A DNA stretch of 44,359 bases, from the NCBI RefSeq assembly GCF_006335115.1, contig NZ_VDMJ01000045.1:18610-62968 (forward strand). The letters run 5' to 3'. Source of the DNA: Streptomyces sp. NP160. GTDB lineage: Bacteria > Actinomycetota > Actinomycetes > Actinomycetales > Quadrisphaeraceae. A model generated the notes under the pieces. It was not told where the DNA came from, ran no database searches, and saw nothing but the letters and a program-made list of their open reading frames with translations. The translations under genes and the position numbers were made by a program. Below, one piece after another: positions 1 to 8,532 of this stretch (positions within the stretch are counted from its first letter, which is position 1; the number at the start of each line of letters is the position of its first letter).

Positions 1-84
1 CTGGCGCCGGCGCCGCACTCGCGCCAGGCTCGGGCCGCGCCGCCTCCCCACCCCGCGACGACGCCCCGCCCAGGAAGGCACCTC

Positions 85-1026
85 GTGACCGCCACCACCA
101 CCCCGCCGCGGGAAGCGGCTCCGCAGCAGCGGGTCAAGCAGCGCCCGGGTGACAGGGTCTTCAAGGGCCTGGCCACCGGCGCCGGCCTGACGATCCTCGT
201 GATCCTCGCCGGCGTCGCCGCGTTCCTCGTCTACCAGGCGGCCCCGGCCCTGACGGCGTCCTCCCAGGACATCGCCGGCGGCCGCGGCTTCTGGCCGCTC
301 GCCGGGGAGCTCGTCTTCGGCACGCTGCTCGCCTCGGCGCTGGCGCTCCTCATCGGTGCGCCGCTGGGGGTGGGCATCGCCCTGTTCATCACGCACTACG
401 CCCCGCGGAAGCTGGCCGCGCCGCTCGCGTACCTGATCGACCTGCTCGCCGCGATCCCGAGCATCGTCTACGGCCTGTGGGGCGTCTTCGTCTTCGCGCC
501 GGCGCTCGTGCCGGTCTACGCCTGGCTGGGCACCAACCTCGGCTGGTTCCCGCTCTTCGCCGGGCCCGTCTCCTCCGGCCGCACGATGCTCACGGCGGGT
601 CTCGTGCTGGCGGTGATGATCCTCCCGGTGATCACCGCCCTGTCCCGCGAGGTGTTCCGCCAGACCCCGACCCTGCAGCAGGAGGCCGCGCTCGCGCTCG
701 GCGCCACCCGCTGGGAGATGGTCAAGTACGCCGTCATCCCCTACGGCAAGTCGGGCGTGGTAGCCGCCTCGATGCTGGGCCTGGGCCGCGCCCTGGGCGA
801 GACGATGGCCGTGGCCGCGGTGCTGTCGGTGGCCGGTGGCGTCACGTTCAACCTCATCAGCACGCAGAACCCGGGCACCATCGCCGCGAACATCGCGCTG
901 AACTTCCCGGAGTCGAGCGGCCTGGCCGTCAACACCCTGGTGGCGACCGGACTGGTCCTCTTCGTCATCACCTTCCTCGTCAACTTCGCGGCCCGCGCTG
1001 TCGTGGCCCGCACGTCGAAGGGCTGA
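85..1026 (+). CDS. pstC: Phosphate ABC transporter permease PstC
   Basis: Inner-membrane permease of the high-affinity PstSCAB phosphate importer; it pairs with PstA to form the channel energised by PstB. The 313-residue protein has a cytoplasmic N-terminus of about 25 residues, a membrane segment at about 28-51, and a transport core with segments near 75-102, 118-142, 168-185 and 285-308. The ABC-contact (EAA) loop is at about 200-213 (EAALALGATRWEMV), and GRALGETMAV follows at 234-243, typical of PstC. The GTG start is supported by AGGAAGG at 71-77. The gene ends 5 bp before pstA, so the two are surely co-transcribed. A pstS gene is expected just upstream, outside the window. No Pho box is visible in the 84 bases before the start. 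Confidence 0.96.
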   Translation: MTATTTPPREAAPQQRVKQRPGDRVFKGLATGAGLTILVILAGVAAFLVYQAAPALTASSQDIAGGRGFWPLAGELVFGTLLASALALLIGAPLGVGIALFITHYAPRKLAAPLAYLIDLLAAIPSIVYGLWGVFVFAPALVPVYAWLGTNLGWFPLFAGPVSSGRTMLTAGLVLAVMILPVITALSREVFRQTPTLQQEAALALGATRWEMVKYAVIPYGKSGVVAASMLGLGRALGETMAVAAVLSVAGGVTFNLISTQNPGTIAANIALNFPESSGLAVNTLVATGLVLFVITFLVNFAARAVVARTSKG

Positions 1027-1031
1027 CCCCG

Positions 1032-2090
1032 ATGTCGCAGCTCACCTCCTCCGGCTCGAGCCTGGGCCTCGGTCACAGCCGCCACCTGCCCGCCTGGGCG
1101 CCGTGGGGGGCCCTGGCGCTCGCCGCGGCCTTCTCGGCCGCCGTGCTCGCCCTCGCCGGGTTCAACCTGGCCGGGTTCCTCGTGCTGACGGCGATCACCT
1201 TCATGATCGTCCTGGTCGTCGCGTCGCGCGCCGTCGAGGGCGGCCGCAAGGCCACCGACCGGTTCGTCACGAGCCTGGTCGTCGGCTCGTTCCTCCTGGC
1301 CCTGGTCCCGCTCATCTCGGTCACCTGGACCGTCATCTCCCGCGGCGCGGCGCGCTTCGACGTGGAGTTCTTCACCTACTCGATGCGCGGCGTGCTCGGC
1401 GAGGGCGGCGGTGCCGTCCACGCCATCTACGGCACGCTGATCGTCACCGCCATCACCACGCTGATCTCGGTGCCGATCGGCATCCTCACCGCCGTCTACC
1501 TGGTCGAGTACGGCCGCGGCCACGTGGCCCGGGCCATCACGTTCCTCGTGGACGTCATGACCGGCATCCCCTCGATCGTGGCCGGCCTGTTCGCCTTCGC
1601 CCTGTTCGTGCTCATCCTCGGCCCGGAGGCGCGCCTGGGGATCATGGGATCGGTCGCCCTGTGCGTGCTGATGATCCCCGTGGTCGTCAGGTCCACCGAG
1701 GAGATCCTCCGCCTGGTGCCGCACGAGCTGCGCGAGGCGTCCTACGCCCTGGGCGTGCCGAAGTGGCGCACCATCGTCAAGGTGGTGCTGCGCACCTCGG
1801 TGGCCGGCATCGCCACCGGCGTCACCCTGGCCATCGCCCGCGTCATCGGCGAGACCGCCCCGCTGCTGGTCACCGTCGGCGTGACCACGGCCGTGAACAC
1901 CAACCCGTTCGAGGGGCGCATGTCCACGCTGCCCACGTTCTCGTGGTTCTCCTACGCCACCCCGACGATCCCGCCGGGTCCTTCCATCGACAGGGCCTGG
2001 ACGGCCGCGCTCGTCCTGGTCATCCTGGTGATGGCCTTCAACCTCATCGCACGGGTCGTCTCGCGGGCCTTCTCGCCCAAGACCCGCTGA
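1032..2090 (+). CDS. pstA: Phosphate ABC transporter permease PstA
   Basis: Second permease of the Pst phosphate importer, 352 residues. The transport core starts near residue 130 ([19 protein letters not shown]), with the EAA loop at 234-247 ([14 protein letters not shown]) and [11 protein letters not shown] shortly after, all standard PstA landmarks. An additional hydrophobic N-terminal portion (about 26-65 and 80-103) makes it longer than the roughly 300-residue enterobacterial form, as is common in actinomycetes. The ATG at 1032 lies 5 bp after the pstC stop; the same frame is open much further upstream but that part lies inside pstC and is a GC artefact. It is followed by pstB after 37 bp. 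Confidence 0.95.
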   Translation: MSQLTSSGSSLGLGHSRHLPAWAPWGALALAAAFSAAVLALAGFNLAGFLVLTAITFMIVLVVASRAVEGGRKATDRFVTSLVVGSFLLALVPLISVTWTVISRGAARFDVEFFTYSMRGVLGEGGGAVHAIYGTLIVTAITTLISVPIGILTAVYLVEYGRGHVARAITFLVDVMTGIPSIVAGLFAFALFVLILGPEARLGIMGSVALCVLMIPVVVRSTEEILRLVPHELREASYALGVPKWRTIVKVVLRTSVAGIATGVTLAIARVIGETAPLLVTVGVTTAVNTNPFEGRMSTLPTFSWFSYATPTIPPGPSIDRAWTAALVLVILVMAFNLIARVVSRAFSPKTR

Positions 2091-2127
2091 CCCGACCGAC
2101 CCGTACCGACCGCACCGGAAGGCGGCC

Positions 2128-2907
2128 ATGAGCAAGCGCATCGACGTCTCTGACCTGAACATCTACTACGGCGACTTCCTCGCCGTCGAGGGCGTCTCGA
2201 TGGCCATCGAGCCCCGCTCGGTGACGGCCTTCATCGGTCCGTCGGGCTGCGGCAAGTCGACGTTCCTGCGGTCCCTGAACCGCATGCACGAGGTCATCCC
2301 GGGCGCCCGCGTGGAGGGCAAGGTCGTCATGGACGGCCAGGACCTCTACGCCTCCGACGTCGACCCGGTGGACGTGCGCCGCACCATCGGCATGGTCTTC
2401 CAGCGGCCCAACCCGTTCCCGACCATGTCCATCGCGGAGAACGTGCTCGCCGGGGCCCGCCTCAACAGCAAGCGGATGCGCCGCTCCGAGGCGGACGACC
2501 TGGTGGAGTCCTCCCTCAAGGGCGCCAACCTCTGGAACGAGGTCAAGGACCGCCTCGACCGCCCCGGCGCCGGCCTGTCCGGCGGCCAGCAGCAGCGCCT
2601 GTGCATCGCCCGCGCCATCGCGGTGCGACCCGACGTGCTGCTCATGGACGAGCCCTGCTCCGCGCTCGACCCGATCTCCACGCTCGCCATCGAGGACCTC
2701 ATCCAGGAGCTCAAGAGCGAGTACACGATCGTCATCGTGACCCACAACATGCAGCAGGCCTCGCGCGTCTCCGACGCCACGGCCTTCTTCAACATCGCGG
2801 GCACGGGCAAGCCGGGCAAGCTGATCGAGATGGCGGACACCGCCACGATGTTCTCCAACCCCAGCCAGAAGGCCACGGAGGACTACGTCTCCGGCCGCTT
2901 CGGGTGA
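2128..2907 (+). CDS. pstB: Phosphate ABC transporter ATP-binding protein PstB
   Basis: Cytoplasmic ATPase of the Pst importer, 259 residues, full length. Walker A is GPSGCGKST at 37-45, the Q-loop region [10 protein letters not shown] is at 91-100, the ABC signature LSGGQQQR at 150-157, Walker B LLMDEP at 171-176, and the switch histidine is in VTHNM near 205. PNPFPTM is the family hallmark of PstB rather than of a generic ABC ATPase. The ATG start has GGAAGG at 2117-2122 with a 5-base spacer. It is the last gene of pstC-pstA-pstB and is followed by a strong hairpin at 2948-2978. phoU is not next to it; a DUF47 protein lies on the opposite strand nearby. Confidence 0.97.
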   Translation: MSKRIDVSDLNIYYGDFLAVEGVSMAIEPRSVTAFIGPSGCGKSTFLRSLNRMHEVIPGARVEGKVVMDGQDLYASDVDPVDVRRTIGMVFQRPNPFPTMSIAENVLAGARLNSKRMRRSEADDLVESSLKGANLWNEVKDRLDRPGAGLSGGQQQRLCIARAIAVRPDVLLMDEPCSALDPISTLAIEDLIQELKSEYTIVIVTHNMQQASRVSDATAFFNIAGTGKPGKLIEMADTATMFSNPSQKATEDYVSGRFG

Positions 2908-2947
2908 CCCGACGCTCCTCGCCCACGAGGAGCCCAGCGCACCGCAC

Positions 2948-2978
2948 GGGGGCGCCGACCGGTCCGGTCGGCGCCCCC
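2948..2978. terminator. Strong hairpin between pstB and the convergent pit gene
   Basis: A perfect 14-bp stem (2948-2961 with 2965-2978) closed by a 3-base loop sits between two convergent genes, pstB ending at 2907 and pit ending at 3051. There is no T-tract on either side, as usual for actinomycete terminators. It is symmetric, so it could end transcription from both directions. Confidence 0.8.
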
Positions 2979-3050
2979 GCCGCGTCTGCGCCCCAGGCGC
3001 CGTCGGGCCCTCCGACCGCGACCAGGCCTCGGCTGCGGTCCCGGGGGGCG

Positions 3051-4058
3051 TCAGCCGAGCAGGGGGAGCAGCGCAGCCGCGCAGAGCGCTCCCGCCACCG
3101 CCGAGGCGGGGGCGGTGAGCACCCAGAACCAGGCGATGCGCCGCAGCACCCGCCGCCGCACCGCCGAGGGGCGGCGCACCGCCCCCGCGCCGGCGATGGC
3201 CGCCGTGACGGTCTGGGTGGTGGAGACGGGCACGCCGAACCCCGCGGCGGACAGCGCGAGGACCCCCGTGGTGGTGGCCTCGGCGGCGAAGCCGGCCGCG
3301 GGGTCGACCGCGGTGATCCGCTCACCGAGGGTCCTCACGATGCGCCAGCCCCCCGCCAGGGTGCCCAGCGCGAGCGCGCCCGACGCGGAGGCCATGACCC
3401 ACCAGGGCACCTGGGACCCGTGGGGCAGGGCCCCGGCCGCCACGAGGGCCAGGAGCACCACGCCCATGGTCTTCTGGGCGTCCTGGAGGCCGTGCCCCAC
3501 CGCGACGCCGCTGCTGGAGACCACCTGGGCGTAGCGGAAGAGCCGGTGGGCCCGTCCGGGCGCGGCGTGCCGCAGGAGCCACGCGACCGCCACGGCGACG
3601 AGACCGGCGACGACGAAGCCGAGCAGCGGCGAGACGAGCAGCGGCAGCGCCACCTGCAGCGCGGCACGGCCCCAGTCGACGCTGGCGCCGACCACCGCAC
3701 CCGCACCGGCCAGGCCACCGACGAGGGCGTGGGTGGAGCTGCTGGGGACGCCCCGCCACCAGGTCAGCGCGTTCCAGGCGATGGCGCCCAGCAGGGCGGC
3801 CAGCACCAGCACCAGCCCGTCCGCGCCGTCGAGCGGGGTGAGGACGCCGTAGGCGACGGTCTCCGCGAGGCGGCTCCCCAGCAGCCCTCCGAGGCCGTTG
3901 AGCGCGGCGGCGATGACGAGGGCCGCGAGCGGGGTGAGCGCCCCGGTGACGACCGGGGTGGCGATGACGTCGCTGGCGTCGTGGGCGCCGTTCACCACGG
4001 CGAAGGCGAGCGCGGCGACCACGACGACGACGAGGAGCGTCCCGGTGGCGGGGTCCAA
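3051..4058 (-). CDS. pit: Low-affinity inorganic phosphate transporter (Pit family)
   Basis: Membrane symporter of the PiT family (phosphate, probably as metal phosphate with H+), 335 residues. The N-terminal signature AVVNGAHDASDVIATP and the matching C-terminal half repeat (about 185 onward, SSSGVAVGHGLQDAQKTMGV and GVPVSTTQTVTAAIAGAGAVR) are the two inverted PiT repeats. GVPSSSTHALVGGLAGA is the other family motif. The most likely start is TTG at 4058, with AGGAGG nine bases upstream and only 4 bases between it and the DUF47 stop. The frame stays open further but that portion lies inside DUF47 and looks non-coding. The DUF47-pit pair is the usual two-gene arrangement. It faces pstCAB, so high- and low-affinity uptake lie back to back. 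Confidence 0.92.
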   Translation of the reverse strand: MDPATGTLLVVVVVAALAFAVVNGAHDASDVIATPVVTGALTPLAALVIAAALNGLGGLLGSRLAETVAYGVLTPLDGADGLVLVLAALLGAIAWNALTWWRGVPSSSTHALVGGLAGAGAVVGASVDWGRAALQVALPLLVSPLLGFVVAGLVAVAVAWLLRHAAPGRAHRLFRYAQVVSSSGVAVGHGLQDAQKTMGVVLLALVAAGALPHGSQVPWWVMASASGALALGTLAGGWRIVRTLGERITAVDPAAGFAAEATTTGVLALSAAGFGVPVSTTQTVTAAIAGAGAVRRPSAVRRRVLRRIAWFWVLTAPASAVAGALCAAALLPLLG

Positions 4059-4062
4059 CGGC

Positions 4063-4689
4063 TCAGGCCTCCTGGACGGCGATGGTCTCGACCGTGCGGG
4101 AGAGCAGCGCGAAGGCGACCGCCACGGCCTGCAGGCGGTCGGCGACCTCCTTGGCGGCGAGGACCTCCAGCAGGTCGGCCGCGCCGCGAGGACCACCGCG
4201 GTGCACCTGGGCGAGGACCTCCCGGTGGACGCGCCCCACCTCGCGCTCGAGGCGGCGGACCTCCACCCAGTAGTCGACGAGGTCGCGGACGGACCGCAGC
4301 CGCGCCAGCGCCGGGGCCGTCAGCTCGGCCTGGCGCTGCACGAGGGCCACCTGCTCGACGACGGCGGCCGGCAGCTCGCCGACGCGGGTCGCCACCACGG
4401 CGTGGGCCGCCGCGGCCTGGGCGCCCACGCAGTCGTCGAGGCCGTGGGCCAGGGCCACGAGGTCGCGGCGGTCGAAGGGGGTGATGAAGCTGGAGGTGAC
4501 GCGACGGACCACGAGGCGGGCGGCGTCGTCGGCGAGCCTCTCCACGGCGGCGAGCCGGTCGGCGAGGTCCGAGCGGTCCGCCGCGCCCGCGCCGAGCATC
4601 CTCACGAGCACGTCCGATCCGGTGACGACGTGCTGGGCGAGTGCCGCGACGTCGTCGAAGAGGGCGCTGTCGCGCGGCAGCAGGCGCAT
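4063..4689 (-). CDS. DUF47 (PhoU-like) phosphate transport accessory protein
   Basis: Cytoplasmic helical-bundle protein of 208 residues in the DUF47/PhoU-like family, which is found with PiT transporters and is thought to modulate them. It starts MRLLPRDSALFDDVAALA, and the ITPFDRRDLVALAHGLDD stretch near residues 68-85 is the family signature that resembles the PhoU metal-binding E/DxxxD repeats. The remainder is predicted helix with many Ala, Leu, Arg and Glu. ATG start at 4689. It is transcribed into pit with a 4-base gap, so the two are translationally coupled. No PhoU is present beside pstB, but this protein should not be called PhoU. Confidence 0.88.
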   Translation of the reverse strand: MRLLPRDSALFDDVAALAQHVVTGSDVLVRMLGAGAADRSDLADRLAAVERLADDAARLVVRRVTSSFITPFDRRDLVALAHGLDDCVGAQAAAAHAVVATRVGELPAAVVEQVALVQRQAELTAPALARLRSVRDLVDYWVEVRRLEREVGRVHREVLAQVHRGGPRGAADLLEVLAAKEVADRLQAVAVAFALLSRTVETIAVQEA

Positions 4690-4753
4690 GGGTGGTGCTC
4701 CAGGGACGGTCGGCTCCGGCCGTGCCGGGAGGAACAGGTTAGGACAGCGGCGC

Positions 4754-5005
4754 TCAGGCCCCGTGGGCCTGAGCGGCGGACCCCCGTCCGGAGGCGTCCT
4801 GGGGCGCCTCGCTCACCTGGTCGGACGCACCCCCGGCCGGCTCGTCACCGTCCTCGGGGTCGCCGGAGGCCGCCACGCCCAGGAGGCGGTCGATCTCGGC
4901 CTGGGGCAGCACGTCACCCGCCTCCGAGGCGGCGACGACGAGGTCCCCGTACAGCTCGATCTCCTCGGCGAGGGCGTCGTCGTCGAGGCGCCGGCTGCGC
5001 TCCAT
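4754..5005 (-). CDS. Small conserved acidic protein
   Basis: A protein of 83 residues from ATG 5005 (94 if ATG 5038 is used). The first half, RRLDDDALAEEIELYGDLV followed by a DRLLGV helix, resembles a short family I recall from many actinomycetes without a known role. The C-terminal 35 residues are Gly/Ala/Ser/Asp-rich and look disordered. No signal peptide or membrane segment. The 5005 start is preferred because the conserved part begins there; the ribosome-binding site is weak. It sits 64 bp from the start of DUF47 and in the same direction, so it could lie downstream of or share the leader with nothing obvious. I assign no function. Confidence 0.65.
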   Translation of the reverse strand: MERSRRLDDDALAEEIELYGDLVVAASEAGDVLPQAEIDRLLGVAASGDPEDGDEPAGGASDQVSEAPQDASGRGSAAQAHGA

Positions 5006-5317
5006 CCCTGCACGGTAGCGGGCGGCGGGGCGGACCATCAGCCGAAACCCCGGCGGTGAGGCCGCAGGTGGGGGGCACCAGCCGCCGTCCGGGCGGCGAG
5101 AGGGGGGGTCCCGCCGCCCGGACGACGGGTCCGAGGCCCTCGAGGGGGTCGCGGCCGGGCGCTGCGCGCTCGACGTCCCTCACCCGGGGGTCATGACGAT
5201 CGTACGTGCCCGCGCTCCCGACCGTGACCGGACCAGCCCGGCCGGAGGAGCGGCGGCCTCCTGGCACGAGCGCCGGCACGACCTGCGGGCGGCTCGAGGC
5301 CCTGCTGGGATGGCCGG
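5006..5317. other. 312-base gene-free stretch between divergent genes
   Basis: This region separates the small protein (minus strand) from the HhH-PHP gene (plus strand). It should hold both promoters. I see a short palindrome, ACGATCGT, at 5196-5203 within TGACGATCGTACGTG, but no convincing -35/-10 pair and no translated conserved sequence. Confidence 0.4.
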
Positions 5318-6373
5318 GTGCACCCGGTCGACGCGCTCCGCCGCACGGCGTTCCTGCTCGAGCGCGAGCAGGCGGCCACGCCGCGCGTCAAGGCCTTCCG
5401 CACCGCCGCCGCCGTCCTGGCGGGCCTTCCCGACGACGAGCTGGCGCAGCGCCTGGGCGCGGGCACGCTCACCGAGCTGCGCGGCGTGGGACCGAAGACG
5501 GCCGCGGTGGCCGTGCAGGCGGCGCAGGGCCTCCAGCCGGACTACCTCGGCGAGCTGGAGCGGCGCCGCGAGGAGTCCGGCCCCCTGGTGGACCTCGACG
5601 AGGACGGCGCGGCGCTGCTGGCAGCTCTGCGGGGCGACCTGCACGTCCACAGCGACTGGAGCGACGGCGGCTCACCGCCCCAGGAGGTGGCCGCGACCGC
5701 CGTGGAGCTGGGGCACGAGTACCTGGCCCTCACCGACCACTCGGGGGGGCTGCGGGTGGCGAACGGCCTGTCGCCGCGGCGGCTCGAGCGCCAGCTGGAC
5801 CTGGTGGCCTCCCTGGCCGAGCAGCTGGCGCCGTTCCGGCTGCTGTCCGGCATCGAGGTGGACATCACCGAGGCGGGCGGGCTGGACTGCCCGGACGAGC
5901 TGCTGGAGCGCGTCGACGTCGTCGTCGCCTCGGTGCACAGCAGGCTCGGCGGGCGCAGCAGCAGCGAGGAGATGACCGCGCGGATGCTCGGCGCCCTGGA
6001 GCACCCGCGGGTGCGGGTGCTGGGGCACTGCACCGGGCGGCTGGTGTCACCGGGGGCCGACGAGCACCGGCCGGCGAAGCGGGCCGAGGCGCCCTTCGAC
6101 GCCGCCGCGGTCTTCGCGCGCTGCGCGCAGCGGGGGGTGGCGGTGGAGGTGAACTCCCGTCCGGAGCGGCTGGACCCGCCGATGAGGCTGCTGCGCCAGG
6201 CGCTGGAGGCGGGCTGCCTGGTGAGCATCGACACGGACGCCCACGCCCCGGGGCAGCTCGACTGGCGGGCCTTCGGGGTCGCGCGCGCTGCGGGCGCCGG
6301 GGCCGGTCCCGAGCGGGTGGTCACCACCTGGCCGCTCCAGCGGCTCCTGGGGTGGCTCAGGGACGCAGGCTGA
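5318..6373 (+). CDS. HhH-PHP domain phosphoesterase (PolX C-terminal-like)
   Basis: A 351-residue protein with an N-terminal helix-hairpin-helix region (about 50-70, LTELRGVGPKTAAVAVQAAQ) and a PHP metal-dependent phosphoesterase domain from about 107 to 345. The PHP metal motifs are all visible: DLHVHSDWSDGG, LTDHSGGL, GIEVDI, VVASVHS, LGHCTGRL and SIDTDAHA. This is the layout of the C-terminal half of bacterial PolX (DNA polymerase X with 3'-5' exonuclease), but the nucleotidyltransferase part is absent. A DNA end-processing role is therefore inferred, not shown; a histidinol-phosphatase-like role is a weaker alternative. GTG start, the first in frame. Its 3' end overlaps the convergent GGDEF-EAL gene by 17 bp. 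Confidence 0.85.
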   Translation: MHPVDALRRTAFLLEREQAATPRVKAFRTAAAVLAGLPDDELAQRLGAGTLTELRGVGPKTAAVAVQAAQGLQPDYLGELERRREESGPLVDLDEDGAALLAALRGDLHVHSDWSDGGSPPQEVAATAVELGHEYLALTDHSGGLRVANGLSPRRLERQLDLVASLAEQLAPFRLLSGIEVDITEAGGLDCPDELLERVDVVVASVHSRLGGRSSSEEMTARMLGALEHPRVRVLGHCTGRLVSPGADEHRPAKRAEAPFDAAAVFARCAQRGVAVEVNSRPERLDPPMRLLRQALEAGCLVSIDTDAHAPGQLDWRAFGVARAAGAGAGPERVVTTWPLQRLLGWLRDAG

Positions 6374-8408
6374 GCGCGCGCTGGCGCAGCGTGCGCGCTG
6401 ACGCGGGCGCGGCCGCCGGCGCGGAGGGAGAGGGCACCGGCGTCCGCGCCGCGACCGGGGCCGGGGCCGGGGCCGGAGCGGCACGCAGGGCGGCCGGCGG
6501 GGCCGCGACCGGCGCGGGCGCGGCGGCCCAGGCGCCGAAGCGCGCCGCCCTGGCCCGCTCGTGCCACGAGCTGACCACGGCGTCGAGGTCGGCCTCGGGG
6601 GTCGGCCGCCCGAACCAGTAGCCCTGGCCGTGGTCGCAGCCCATCTCCACGAGCATGCGGGCCTGCTGCTCGGTCTCGATGCCCTCGGCGATCACGGTGA
6701 GGTGGTGGGCGTGGGCGAGGTCGATGACCGCCTGCACCACGGCCGTGGCGGAGGTGTCCAGCCCCAGCCGCGAGACGAAGGCGCGGTCGACCTTCATGAA
6801 GGCCAGCTCCAGCGCCGACATGTAGCTGAGCGCCGACCAGCCGGTGCCGAAGTCGTCGATGCCGACGCCGACGCCGAGGTCCGTGAGGCCGTCGAGGGTC
6901 CGGCGGGCGTGCTCCCCCTGGTCGAGCAGGGAGTGCTCGGTGATCTCCACGAGGAGCCGTGCGGGGTCGGAGCCGGACGTCTGCAGGGCACCCCGCACGA
7001 GCACGGCGAGGTCCGGGCGGGACAGGGTCCGCGAGGACATGTTGACGGCCACGGTCGGCAGGTCGTGGCGGGGCCCTGCGACGGCGACCGCGCCGGTCTC
7101 GGGCAGGGCGATGGCGGTGGGTGCGCCGGAGGCCGGGGGCCGCCAGCGCTGGGCGAGCCCGCTGGCGCGTCCGAGCACCCACTCGTCCATGCGCGTCACC
7201 AGGCCGGTCTCCTCGGCCACCTCGATGAAGACCAGCGGCGACAGCGGGCCCTGCTCGGGGTCGAGCACGCGGGCGAGCGCCTCCACGCCCACGACCTCGC
7301 CGCTGGCCAGGTCCACCACGGGCTGGTACAGCACCTGCATGCGGCCGGCGTCGAGGGCGGAGCGCAGCATCGCCTCGGTGCGCACGCGGCGGGCGGCGGC
7401 CTCCTCCAGCGCCGGGGAGTGGTGAGCGGCGCGGTCGCCCCCGTCGCGCTTGGCGCGGCGCAGCGCGAGCCCGGCGCGCCGGACCACGTCGTCCGCGCCC
7501 ACCTCGTCACCGCCGGTGGTGACCAGGCCGATCGAGGCGGTCAGGGCCAGGGGGTCGGGGACGCCGGGGACGACGAGGGGGCGCCGCAGCGCCGCGCCGA
7601 GCTGCTCGGCCAGGGCGCCGGCGTCGGGCGGGGCGGCCAGCACCGCGGGCTCACCGGCGGCGCCCCCGGCCACGGGGGTGGCGCTCACGGCGACGGCGAA
7701 GACGTCGCCGTCCAGGCGCGCCACCACGGACCCGCGCGGCGCGGCGGTGCGCAGCCGGTCGGCGCAGGCGACGAGCACGCGGTCGCCGACCGTGCGCCCG
7801 AGCGCGTCGTCGAGCACGGAGAACCTGTCGACGTCCACCAGTGCGAGGACGGTGCCGCCGCGGCGGCGCTGGCGCTCCGCCTCGCGGGCGTCGCGCTCGA
7901 GGTGGGCCAGCAGCGCGGGCCGGGTGGCGAGGTCGGTGAGCGGGTCGCGCTGCCCCAGGGGCGCCGCGGCGGTGATGTCGACGGCGGACCCGTACAGGCG
8001 AGCGGCCTCACCGCGCGCGTCCAGCTCCACCTCGGTCCAGGCGTGCACGCGGCGGTGGACGCCGTCGGCGCCGACCAGGTCGAACTGCTCCTCGCCGCCG
8101 CGCCGCGCCTCGCGCACCACGAGCAGCCAGGCGCGCACGCGCGCGCGGTCCGCGGGGACCACCAGGGAGGTCCACCACTGCATGGAGGGCGTGGTGGTCG
8201 CGGGGTCGCTGCCGGCGATGCGGTGCATGCCCTCGGACCACGTGAGCTCGCCGGTGAGGAGGTCGAGCTGCCACACGGCGGCGCTGATGCTCCCGGCCGC
8301 CTCCCCGCGCCGCGCTGCGGGGAGCGCACCCGGCTCCGTCACGCGGTCGCGGCGGGCGGACGGCGGTGTCGCCGTCTGCGCGCTGGGTGACCACGGGGGC
8401 GGGGGCAT
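6357..8408 (-). CDS. PAS-GGDEF-EAL protein, probable c-di-GMP phosphodiesterase
   Basis: Soluble 683-residue signalling protein. A PAS domain occupies about 44-150 (WQLDLLTGELTWSEGMHRIA). The GGDEF domain follows at about 155-330 (RDPLTDLATRPAL), but its active-site loop reads ARLDGDVFAV instead of GGDEF, so it is probably inactive or only binds GTP. The EAL domain at about 360-610 is complete: VEALARV, VNMSS, EITEH, DDFGTG, MKVDRAF, IAEGIE and GQGYWFG. That predicts c-di-GMP hydrolysis. The last 70 residues are an Ala/Pro-rich tail. No membrane segment, so it should respond to a cytoplasmic signal through PAS. It converges on the PHP gene with a 17-bp overlap. Confidence 0.9.
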   Translation of the reverse strand: MPPPPWSPSAQTATPPSARRDRVTEPGALPAARRGEAAGSISAAVWQLDLLTGELTWSEGMHRIAGSDPATTTPSMQWWTSLVVPADRARVRAWLLVVREARRGGEEQFDLVGADGVHRRVHAWTEVELDARGEAARLYGSAVDITAAAPLGQRDPLTDLATRPALLAHLERDAREAERQRRRGGTVLALVDVDRFSVLDDALGRTVGDRVLVACADRLRTAAPRGSVVARLDGDVFAVAVSATPVAGGAAGEPAVLAAPPDAGALAEQLGAALRRPLVVPGVPDPLALTASIGLVTTGGDEVGADDVVRRAGLALRRAKRDGGDRAAHHSPALEEAAARRVRTEAMLRSALDAGRMQVLYQPVVDLASGEVVGVEALARVLDPEQGPLSPLVFIEVAEETGLVTRMDEWVLGRASGLAQRWRPPASGAPTAIALPETGAVAVAGPRHDLPTVAVNMSSRTLSRPDLAVLVRGALQTSGSDPARLLVEITEHSLLDQGEHARRTLDGLTDLGVGVGIDDFGTGWSALSYMSALELAFMKVDRAFVSRLGLDTSATAVVQAVIDLAHAHHLTVIAEGIETEQQARMLVEMGCDHGQGYWFGRPTPEADLDAVVSSWHERARAARFGAWAAAPAPVAAPPAALRAAPAPAPAPVAARTPVPSPSAPAAAPASARTLRQRALSLRP

Positions 8409-8532
8409 GCCCAGAGGGTGTCACCGCGCGTGACCGATCCGACGTGAAACGGCCCAGACACGCCGGGGCGGCGGCGAACCCCTGAAGCGATCTCACTCAG
8501 CGTGACCAAGTGAGCACTCAGGGCTCAGTGGA

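Noticed and set aside
477-1031. Upstream extension of the PstA frame
   Set aside because: It overlaps pstC in another frame, is Arg/Pro/Gly-rich and the normal PstA N-terminus begins at 1032.
1639-1652. GATCATGGGATCG as a third dyad copy
   Set aside because: Lies in pstA coding sequence and has no partner arm; chance match.
741-2162. Long minus-strand frame opposite pstC/pstA
   Set aside because: Asp/Gly/Arg/His-rich composition, antisense to well-conserved permeases; a GC artefact.
2601-4484. Long plus-strand frame across pstB, terminator and pit
   Set aside because: Crosses a perfect terminator and runs antisense to pit; composition is non-protein-like.
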